Assembly: GCF_014844135.1 (NCBI RefSeq)
Contig: NZ_CP041403.1
Span: 124,001-188,000 of the forward strand
Source of the DNA: Arcobacter sp. FWKO B
GTDB lineage: Bacteria > Campylobacterota > Campylobacteria > Campylobacterales > Arcobacteraceae
DNA length: 64,000 nucleotides
Direction: 5' to 3'
Of this stretch, positions 57,409 through 64,000 are shown piece by piece. The notes under the pieces were generated by a model. The model saw only the letters and a program-made list of their open reading frames with translations, searched no databases and was not told the origin of the DNA. The translations under genes were made by a program, and so were the position numbers. How positions within the stretch are numbered: position 1 is the first letter of the stretch; every line of letters starts with the position of its first letter.

Positions 57409-59985
57409 TTATAACTTATCACTATCACAAGGCTTAGCAAATAAATATCCCTGAAAATATCTACATCCCATTTGCTGAAGTTCATTAAATTGTTCTTTTG
57501 TTTCAACGCCTTCAGCTATAATATCAAATTCAAATTCATGCCCCATTGTTATTATTGTTTTTATAATAGTTCTATCTGAGGGGCTTTGTAAAAATGTAGA
57601 TACAAATGACTGATCAATCTTAAGCTCTTCAATTGGAAGGTGCTTTAAATATGATAAGCTTGAGTATCCAGTCCCAAAATCATCAATCGAAATACTTATA
57701 CCAAACTGCTTAAGTTGTTCAATTTTTTGTGTAGCCTTTTCTTTATTGAATATCAATATTCCTTCTGTTAATTCTATTCTTAATAAAGAAGGATTGATTT
57801 GTGCTTGTATAACCATATCTTTAATGGTATCAACAAAATTGTCTTCTTTAAACTGTAAAGGACTTACATTAACTGATACCCTCCAGCTCTTTCTAATATC
57901 ATTTTGACTCCAAATTCTAAGCTCATTAATAGCCTCTTGCATAACCCATTTGCCAAGGTCACCAATCAATCCAGACTCCTCTGCCAAAGGAATAAATTCA
58001 ACTGGTGATATAAGTCCTAAATGGGGATGTTGCCATCTTAAAAGTGCTTCAACTCCTACTACATTAGCATTCATATCAACTTGCTTTTGATATAGTACAA
58101 AAAATTGATTATTTATAAATCCTTCTTTTAGATTTTGTATCATAAGAGATCTTGATCTAGTCATTTGTTGTAACGAAGAGTCATAAAATCTTATTGTACC
58201 TTTCCCTTCATCTTTTGCAGTATGCATAGCATTTTCAGCATAACTAAGTAGGCTTTCAGCACTGATTTTATCATCATTATATAATACTATCCCTACACTC
58301 AATGTCAAATAAAAAGCTTGTCCATCAACAACAAAAGGCTCCTTGACTAAAGTTAAAATATCTTGTGCAATTTTTTGAGCTATAATTGCGGCTTGATCTT
58401 TGGTAGATGAGATATCTTCTAGTAAAACCAAAAACTTATCTCCCCCAAATCTTGATATCATTGTTGACTTGTAAACATTTGAAGTTAGCCTCTGTGTAAT
58501 ATTTTTTATAACTTCATCGCCACCATCACGCCCTTTTACATCATTTACCATTTTGAAGTTATCAATATCTACAAACAAAATAGCCCCATATCTAAAAGTT
58601 GAAGTTGATTCTATAATTGCTTGAGACAAATGCATAATAAACAATTTTTGATTTGGTAGATTTGTCAATGGATCATAATAAGAAAGCTGATTAATTGCAT
58701 CTTGTTGATAAAATGAATTTATTGCAAATCCCATATCACCAGCTAGTTCACTTACCATGTCTTGTTCTTGTTTATTTAATCCTTTTTTTTCTGTTGTACA
58801 AATTGTAATTACACCAAGAGCTTTTTTTGCATAATGATCTTTTCTTAAAGGAATACAATAAACCTCGGTGATATTATGCCTTTGAACTTTTTCTAAAAAC
58901 ACTTTTGGTAATTTTTCATCAAAGCTTTTTATAAAAACATATCTATTTTGTTCAAATGCTTCTTGTTCAAGTGGATACACATCGTATTCCTCATCTAGTC
59001 CAATCGATGTTTTTACTACAAGCTTACCATTTTCAACTATAGCAATTTTTATGGCATCAAATGCACTATTTGAATGGATAGATATGGCAGTTTTTTCTAT
59101 TAGTTCATCTAAATTTTCAGCCGTTATTAAAATCTGATTGCAATCAGCAACAGTTCTTAATATAGAAAAAAGGTGTTCTTGCTGTGCATTAGCTGCTTGA
59201 AGCTCTAGTGTTTGATTTTGCAAATCTATAGTTTTTTTTGTTACTTCTTCTTGAAGTAGTTTTTTTGTTTCTACATCTTTTTTTGTAAGCTCTCTTATTG
59301 CATAATACACCATTGCAAGTAAAAATATTATAATTAACCAACTAAAAGTTGCTTCTTTAATAAAAATGCTCATAGTTTGTTCAGTAATTACTTTTTTAGG
59401 AACTTTAATACTTGTAATTCCTCTAATATCATCTATTTCATAGTCATATGCTGTATCATATTTTTTTGCAACATATGATAATACTTCATCTTTTTTACCA
59501 TGACAACTTAAGCAATATGCTTGAATTTTAAGGGGTGAAGAATAGAAAAATATTTCATCGCCATTTTGTTTTATAGTTTTTAAAAGATACTTTTCGTCTG
59601 GATTTTTTGAAAAATAATCCATAGCTTCTTCTTCAAATTTATCAGCCTTGTTTGTTGCATTTCTAGGTCTATCAGTAACATTTCTTATTGTTGTACCATC
59701 ATTCATAGCTCTTGCAAACTCATCACTAATCAATGCTGAAGCATGAGCTGGTAGAAACCCTACTGTTTTATCATCTATCTCAAAGCCACTTTTTAAAAAC
59801 TGTTGATGATATACAAAACGCATAGAGACAAAATAATTCTGAAGGGCTTCAGCTTTTGAAATGGCACTGGATTCAACCATATTTTGTGTTTGTTTATATA
59901 AATATATTGTTAGAAATATATTAGCAACTATTATAAATGAAGCTACTATCCAAAAAAGCTGTTTTGTTAATGTTAGTTTATACAT
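57409..59985 (-). CDS. c-haem-sensing GGDEF/EAL cyclic-di-GMP protein
   Basis: An 858-residue membrane protein. Span 1 (about 10-30), a periplasmic DUF3365/Tll0287-like sensor with a covalent haem site Cys158-Leu-Ser-Cys161-His162, span 2 (about 213-232), a coiled coil, a GAF domain (about 280-430), a GGDEF domain and an EAL domain. The GGDEF signature reads GGDKF, so cyclase activity is doubtful. The EAL domain keeps GVEALLRW, ELTEG, DDFGTGYSSL, LKID and AEGVET, so phosphodiesterase activity is likely. It probably senses redox or ligand state (NO, O2) through the haem and lowers c-di-GMP. Confidence 0.9.
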   Translation of the reverse strand: MYKLTLTKQLFWIVASFIIVANIFLTIYLYKQTQNMVESSAISKAEALQNYFVSMRFVYHQQFLKSGFEIDDKTVGFLPAHASALISDEFARAMNDGTTIRNVTDRPRNATNKADKFEEEAMDYFSKNPDEKYLLKTIKQNGDEIFFYSSPLKIQAYCLSCHGKKDEVLSYVAKKYDTAYDYEIDDIRGITSIKVPKKVITEQTMSIFIKEATFSWLIIIFLLAMVYYAIRELTKKDVETKKLLQEEVTKKTIDLQNQTLELQAANAQQEHLFSILRTVADCNQILITAENLDELIEKTAISIHSNSAFDAIKIAIVENGKLVVKTSIGLDEEYDVYPLEQEAFEQNRYVFIKSFDEKLPKVFLEKVQRHNITEVYCIPLRKDHYAKKALGVITICTTEKKGLNKQEQDMVSELAGDMGFAINSFYQQDAINQLSYYDPLTNLPNQKLFIMHLSQAIIESTSTFRYGAILFVDIDNFKMVNDVKGRDGGDEVIKNITQRLTSNVYKSTMISRFGGDKFLVLLEDISSTKDQAAIIAQKIAQDILTLVKEPFVVDGQAFYLTLSVGIVLYNDDKISAESLLSYAENAMHTAKDEGKGTIRFYDSSLQQMTRSRSLMIQNLKEGFINNQFFVLYQKQVDMNANVVGVEALLRWQHPHLGLISPVEFIPLAEESGLIGDLGKWVMQEAINELRIWSQNDIRKSWRVSVNVSPLQFKEDNFVDTIKDMVIQAQINPSLLRIELTEGILIFNKEKATQKIEQLKQFGISISIDDFGTGYSSLSYLKHLPIEELKIDQSFVSTFLQSPSDRTIIKTIITMGHEFEFDIIAEGVETKEQFNELQQMGCRYFQGYLFAKPCDSDKL

Positions 59986-60058
59986 ATTTTACCTTTTAAA
60001 AGGTCTTTTTGAGTTTTTAAATCAAAATAACTACAATTTTATCTAATTATAAATTAAA

Positions 60059-60274
60059 TTAATCTTTTTTTGTTTTTTCGTACAGTTCATCAAACCATTC
60101 TATGGTTTCTTGTTTTAAATAAATCTTTTTTCTAAGCAGTTCATCTCTAATAGATATCAAATCCTCAATCTCAAGATATCTGAGATATTCTTTATTAATA
60201 AAAGAACTATTTCCATCATAGCTCATAAGCTCTTCTATTTCTCTTAAGAGCTCACTTTTTTCTATATTATTCAT
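60059..60274 (-). CDS. unknown 71-residue acidic helical protein
   Basis: A small protein (NNIEKSELLREIEELMSYDG, then NKEYLRYLEIEDLISIRDEL) with three predicted helices. It overlaps the end of the BFD-like gene by eight bases, so the two are coupled. ATG at 60274 is assumed; a TTG two codons upstream is also open. I do not recognise a family. Confidence 0.75.
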   Translation of the reverse strand: MNNIEKSELLREIEELMSYDGNSSFINKEYLRYLEIEDLISIRDELLRKKIYLKQETIEWFDELYEKTKKD

Positions 60275-60494
60275 TTGCAATCTTTTTTAAGATATCAACA
60301 AGATACAAATCAAGTTTTTCTTCACCAATATCATCATTTTCACAAACACAAGAGCCACAAGCTGTCCCTGCATCTGTAATATTTTGAAGTTTTTCTAAAG
60401 TGTTAGCATTTTTTTCTTTAATAGCATAAAGTATCTCACCAAGGCTTACATGTTTACATTTGCATACTTCATAATCCATAGGATAACTTGCCAT
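60267..60494 (-). CDS. BFD-like [2Fe-2S]-binding protein
   Basis: A 75-residue BFD/fer2-BFD domain protein: Cys11-x-Cys13 and Cys46-x2-Cys49 bind a [2Fe-2S] cluster as in bacterioferritin-associated ferredoxin and in the middle of NifU/NirB. A further Cys51 follows. It is coupled to a DjlA-like gene upstream (one-base overlap) and to a small acidic protein downstream. Partner unknown; iron release or redox signalling is possible. Confidence 0.85.
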   Translation of the reverse strand: MASYPMDYEVCKCKHVSLGEILYAIKEKNANTLEKLQNITDAGTACGSCVCENDDIGEEKLDLYLVDILKKIANE

Positions 60495-61252
60495 TATATA
60501 CCCCTTTGCTTTTTAATAATCTCATATGCCTCATTTATCTCTTGAAGTTTCTTTGTAGCTTCTGCAATACTTGCTTCATCACCACCTTTTCCAGTGACAA
60601 TATCAGGATGATGCTTTCTTACAAGGTTTCTGTATTTTTTCTTAATATCATCATTAGAATCACTCTCGTTTGCTTCTAGTATACTATAAGCATTTTCAAG
60701 TGTATTAATTTTATGCATTTTTTGCTCTTGATGAAATCTTTCAAATCTTTTTATTAACGCTTCTAAATCTATTTTATTAATTTGCATAGCATTTGAAATG
60801 TCTTCCACAATCATAAATTCTGTTTCACTAAATTCACCATCAATAAAAGCAATATTCAATAAATACTCAAGAACTTTTAACCTCTTGTCATAATCTCTTT
60901 TTGTAAGCTTTAAATATTTTTGTGCCAGTAATACAGTATTATCAAAGCTTTGTTTTTCTAGATTGTATATCTCTTTTAATTGTGCTTTTATTTCTTCGCT
61001 ATTTTCAAAATGTGATGCTATATCATTAAATGTGTGTCCGAGTAACTCTGCTTCAAGTTCACACACTTGCCCATCAGCTTTGGCTACTTTTGCCATAAGT
61101 GCTACAAGCAAGCCTGCTTCATGATCTTTTAAATCTCCAATTAACCTTTGTTTTGTACCTATTTTAATATTTTGAAAATCTTCAGTTTTATAATTTCTTG
61201 CTATAATATAAAGTACCACTCCAACAAAAAGTAAAAAAACTACTTTTTCCAT
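60494..61252 (-). CDS. DjlA-like membrane-anchored TerB-DnaJ protein
   Basis: A 252-residue protein with an N-terminal membrane span (about 4-20), a TerB-like domain (about 40-170, LLVALMAKVAKADGQVCELE, then NIAFIDGEFSETEF) and a C-terminal J domain with HPD in VRKHHPDIVTGKG. This is the DjlA architecture; DjlA recruits DnaK at the inner membrane. It diverges from tatB. Confidence 0.88.
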   Translation of the reverse strand: MEKVVFLLFVGVVLYIIARNYKTEDFQNIKIGTKQRLIGDLKDHEAGLLVALMAKVAKADGQVCELEAELLGHTFNDIASHFENSEEIKAQLKEIYNLEKQSFDNTVLLAQKYLKLTKRDYDKRLKVLEYLLNIAFIDGEFSETEFMIVEDISNAMQINKIDLEALIKRFERFHQEQKMHKINTLENAYSILEANESDSNDDIKKKYRNLVRKHHPDIVTGKGGDEASIAEATKKLQEINEAYEIIKKQRGI

Positions 61253-61340
61253 TAAAACCTCTCAAATTTAATTTATTTTGAGGGTAATTTTATCTAAACT
61301 TAGGTAAAATTATCGCTTAATATTGAAATAAAGGCTTATA

Positions 61341-61739
61341 ATGTTTGGTATGGGATTCTTGGAGATTACTATAATTGCTATAGTTGCCATAATCGCTCTT
61401 GGACCTGAAAAACTTCCAAGTGCAATGGTAGATATTGCAAAATTTTTCAAAAAATTAAAAAGTGGTATTGATGATGCAAAGTCAACTCTAAATAATGAGT
61501 TAAAAATTACAGAACTTAAAGCTGAGGCTGAAAAATATAAATCTCAAGTTGAGAATCTTCAGTCATCAATTAATATTGAAAATATATTAAACGATGAACC
61601 TGCCCAAAAAGAACAACAAACTCAAAATACAGAAAACAAGCAAGAAGCTGTACAACAAACGCAAGAAACAAAAGAACCATTAAGACAAAAAGTTTCTTTT
61701 GGAAATAAAAACAAAGTTCAAAATAGTGAGAGTATATAA
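61341..61739 (+). CDS. tatB: twin-arginine translocase subunit TatB
   Basis: A 132-residue TatB: an N-terminal span FGMGFLEITIIAIVAIIALG followed by PEKLP and an amphipathic helix (VDIAKFFKKLKSGIDD), then a charged Gln/Glu-rich tail. Length and the adjacent tatC point to TatB rather than TatA. Stop overlaps the tatC ATG. Confidence 0.92.
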   Translation: MFGMGFLEITIIAIVAIIALGPEKLPSAMVDIAKFFKKLKSGIDDAKSTLNNELKITELKAEAEKYKSQVENLQSSINIENILNDEPAQKEQQTQNTENKQEAVQQTQETKEPLRQKVSFGNKNKVQNSESI

Positions 61740-62461
61740 TGTTTGAAGATTTAAAACCCCATTTAGCAGAACTAAGAAAAAGACTAGTTACATCAATTAT
61801 AGCTGTTGCTATAGGTTTTTTTATATGTTTTTTCTTTTATGAACCAATTTTAGAGTGGATGATGGTTCCAGCCAAAGAAGCATTACCTGCACATTCTCAA
61901 ATGGTAGCTGTTGAAATACAAGAGACATTTTTTACCGCATTAAAAGTTGCTTTTTTTGCAGGTTTTATCTTGACACTACCTGTTGTTTTGTGGCAATTGT
62001 GGCTTTTTTTAGCTCCTGGATTATATGATAATGAAAAAAAACTTATTATCCCTTTTGTATTTTTTGCTACATTAATGTTTTTAATAGGGGCTTCTTTTGC
62101 ATATTACATTGTTGTCCCAATAGGTTTTGATTTTCTTATCAATTTTGGTAATACAGTTGTTACAGTCTTACCGAGTATTGGAATGTATGTTGGTTTCTTC
62201 ACAAAGCTTCTTATTGGTTTTGGTGTAGCTTTTGAAATGCCTGTTATAACTTTTTTCTTGGCTAAAATAGGTCTTGTTGATGATAGAATGTTAAAAGATT
62301 TTTTTAAATATGCAATTGTCTTGATTTTTATTTTAGCTTCTTTATTAACACCACCTGATGTTATTACACAACTTTTGATGGCTGGACCACTTACTATATT
62401 ATATGGTGTATCTATTTATATTGCAAAAGTATTTAATCCTGCACCAAAAGATGAAGAATAA
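61739..62461 (+). CDS. tatC: twin-arginine translocase subunit TatC
   Basis: A 240-residue six-span TatC that binds twin-arginine signal peptides. HLAELRKRL (8-16) at the cytoplasmic N-terminus, EIQETFFTALKVAFFAG, FALTPGLYDNEKK-like LAPGLYDNEKK, and SLLTPPDVITQLLMAGP are typical. Coupled to tatB upstream and overlaps queA downstream. Confidence 0.95.
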   Translation: MFEDLKPHLAELRKRLVTSIIAVAIGFFICFFFYEPILEWMMVPAKEALPAHSQMVAVEIQETFFTALKVAFFAGFILTLPVVLWQLWLFLAPGLYDNEKKLIIPFVFFATLMFLIGASFAYYIVVPIGFDFLINFGNTVVTVLPSIGMYVGFFTKLLIGFGVAFEMPVITFFLAKIGLVDDRMLKDFFKYAIVLIFILASLLTPPDVITQLLMAGPLTILYGVSIYIAKVFNPAPKDEE

Positions 62462-63482
62462 TAATTTGAATATTTCAAAAACCTCAAGCTATGATTTTTT
62501 CCTACCAGAAAATCTCATCGCTTTATATCCAGCAAATCCAGCTGATAGCGCTAAACTACTTATATATGATAGAAAAACAAATACAATCACCCATGAAGTT
62601 TTCCGTAATTTGGGTAACTATCTTGAAAATCACACCATAATACTTAATGATACAAAAGTAATAAAAGCAAGAATATTTGGATACAAACATACTGGTGGTA
62701 AAATTGAATTACTTTTAAATAAACCATTGCCTGATAATAAATTTTTATCATTTATTAGAGGTAAGGTAAAGATAGGGGATATTTTAAATTTTGAAGATTT
62801 AAGGGCAAAGGTAATTTCCCTTAATCCAGATGGAAGTAGGGTAGTTGAGTTTTATGACAGTAATGATATATCTATTGACTTTGATCAATTAGTCAATATA
62901 CTTGAAAATATTGGGCATATTCCTCTTCCTCCATATATAAATAGAGAAGACAACAAGCAAGATGAAAGAGACTATCAAACACTTTTTGCCAAAAAAGATG
63001 GTTCAGTAGCTGCACCAACTGCTAGCTTGCATTTTACAAAAGAGATGCTAGATAAGCTTAATAAACAATTTGGTACAAGTTTTATTACTCTACATGTTGG
63101 TGCTGGTACATTCAAGCCTGTTGAATGTGAAGATATAAGTGAGCATAAAATGCACTCTGAATATTACCATATAGATAATGATACTATCAATATTATAAAC
63201 TCAGATAAAAAAATATTAGCTGTAGGCACAACGGTAACAAGAACAATAGAATATTACTATAGAACAAAAAAACAAAATGGAGAATGTGATTTATTTTTAA
63301 ATCCAAACAATCCTCCACAAAGAGTAAATGCCATACTAACTAATTTTCATCTCCCAAAATCAACTCTAATAATGCTTGTAGCATCATTTGTTGGTATTGA
63401 AAAAACTATGGAACTTTATAGTGAGGCTATTAAAAATCACTATAGATTTTATAGTTATGGCGATGCAATGCTGATTTTGTGA
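62451..63482 (+). CDS. queA: S-adenosylmethionine:tRNA ribosyltransferase-isomerase
   Basis: A 343-residue QueA, which makes epoxyqueuosine in tRNA. TSSYDFFLPENLIALYPANP near the start, LNDTKVIKARIFG, GAGTFKPVECEDISEHKMHS (substrate site), and TNFHLPKSTLIMLV. The open frame reaches back to 62403 inside tatC; family alignment places the start at the ATG 62451 (MKNNNLNISKTSSYDF), overlapping tatC by 11 bases. Confidence 0.94.
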   Translation: MKNNNLNISKTSSYDFFLPENLIALYPANPADSAKLLIYDRKTNTITHEVFRNLGNYLENHTIILNDTKVIKARIFGYKHTGGKIELLLNKPLPDNKFLSFIRGKVKIGDILNFEDLRAKVISLNPDGSRVVEFYDSNDISIDFDQLVNILENIGHIPLPPYINREDNKQDERDYQTLFAKKDGSVAAPTASLHFTKEMLDKLNKQFGTSFITLHVGAGTFKPVECEDISEHKMHSEYYHIDNDTINIINSDKKILAVGTTVTRTIEYYYRTKKQNGECDLFLNPNNPPQRVNAILTNFHLPKSTLIMLVASFVGIEKTMELYSEAIKNHYRFYSYGDAMLIL

Positions 63483-63516
63483 AAATCTTGAGTTGATTGA
63501 AAAAGGAGCAAAATAA

Positions 63517-64000
63517 ATGAGTAGTTATATTTTATTTGATACAGAAACTACAGGTGGAAATGAAGAAGATAGGATTATTCAAGTAGGTGGTATAGTGCTT
63601 TCAAATGGGTCTAAACCTTTAGTTTTTGACGAACTTTGTAGCTCAGAAGTCCCAATAAAAATTGAAGCGATGGAAGTTCATAATATAACTCAAGATATGC
63701 TTATGGGAAAACCTAGTTTTTTACAAACTAAATTTTATAATATGCTTCAAAAACACAATCAAAAAGAAAACTACCTAATAGCACATAATATTAATTTTGA
63801 TCTTGGAATGCTTATAAAAGAGGGCTTTGTATGTAATATGCAAATAATAGATACACTAAGATGTGCTAGGCATCTGCTTGATGAACTACCATACCATAGG
63901 CTACAATATCTAAGATATGCTCTTGATTTATACAAAATAGAAAAAGATGAAGCAATGAAGCTAAATATTGAAATAAAAGCCCACGATGCCATAGGAGATG
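63517..64000 (+). CDS. DnaQ-like 3'-5' exonuclease, 3' part outside the window
   Basis: An ATG at 63517 with AAAGGAG at good distance opens a frame that stays open to the window end (161 codons). DEDDh exonuclease motifs: FDTETTGG (Asp8, Glu10), AHNINFDLGML, and the final KAHDAIGD with His/Asp. The protein could be the proofreading epsilon-like subunit or an RNase T-like exonuclease; its C-terminus is not visible. Confidence 0.85.
   Translation, partial: MSSYILFDTETTGGNEEDRIIQVGGIVLSNGSKPLVFDELCSSEVPIKIEAMEVHNITQDMLMGKPSFLQTKFYNMLQKHNQKENYLIAHNINFDLGMLIKEGFVCNMQIIDTLRCARHLLDELPYHRLQYLRYALDLYKIEKDEAMKLNIEIKAHDAIGD

Overview
The window is an AT-rich chromosomal segment from a Campylobacterota (Epsilonproteobacteria) bacterium that carries nitrogen-fixation genes. 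Lineage evidence seen in the sequence: the rppH-lysC-hobA-holB-folP block (hobA encodes the DnaA-binding factor known only from this phylum), a metG / small Cys protein / fbp / mobB block with the order known from Campylobacter, a free FlhB-C-like protein (FlhX), a long Campylobacterota-type DapD and a DocA-like di-haem peroxidase. The genus cannot be fixed from the sequence alone. nif genes point to Arcobacter/Sulfurospirillum/Sulfuricurvum-like relatives rather than to pathogenic Campylobacter or Helicobacter.

Region 1 (1-7850) is a nif accessory locus. On the minus strand lie nifN-nifX-DUF269-flavodoxin and a gene cut by the window edge. On the plus strand lie a 31-residue membrane peptide, an aldo/keto reductase, an aspartate-oxidase-like flavoprotein, nifT, a GNAT enzyme and an unknown 187-residue protein. 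Four sigma-54 (-24/-12) promoters can be read by eye, all with GG-N10-GC spacing and a shared GGAA core. They define the transcription units and bring the unknown protein and the peptide into the nif regulon. A dinJ-yafQ toxin-antitoxin module sits between the two divergent nif promoters.

Region 2 (7900-20350) is core genome: a CvfB-like RNA-binding protein, EI24 membrane protein, HAD phosphatase, the replication/folate/lysine block ending in an unannotated ultra-acidic 56-residue protein, hemW-prmC-M48 protease, a yeast-type cytosine deaminase, a YhiN flavoprotein, and an flhX / FliK-like / small membrane protein set.

Region 3 (20360-29200) is accessory: a tripartite hipBST module with three 61-bp-spaced operators, a helicase remnant with a MITE-like element, a TetR-SMR efflux pair with twin operators, a decayed REP-associated transposase, a zeta-type toxin with a small antitoxin, and a VapBC pair. 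rsuA and a RecD2-like helicase lie among them.

Region 4 (29300-64000) is mostly housekeeping: ABC-F, TudS-like/thiE/thiD, cytochrome c peroxidase, a lone divergent trpB, tRNA-Leu(CAA), HU, rsmH-ftsL-like-RND pump, pckA-oadB-oadA-oadG, an S24 repressor with its operator, a MurF-like protein, metG to mobB, a MnmC-C-like oxidoreductase, dapD, a c-haem-sensing GGDEF-EAL protein, BFD/DjlA-like proteins, tatBC, queA and a DnaQ-like exonuclease cut by the window end. Degenerate heptanucleotide arrays recur in four intergenic places. No rRNA genes and no CRISPR array were seen.
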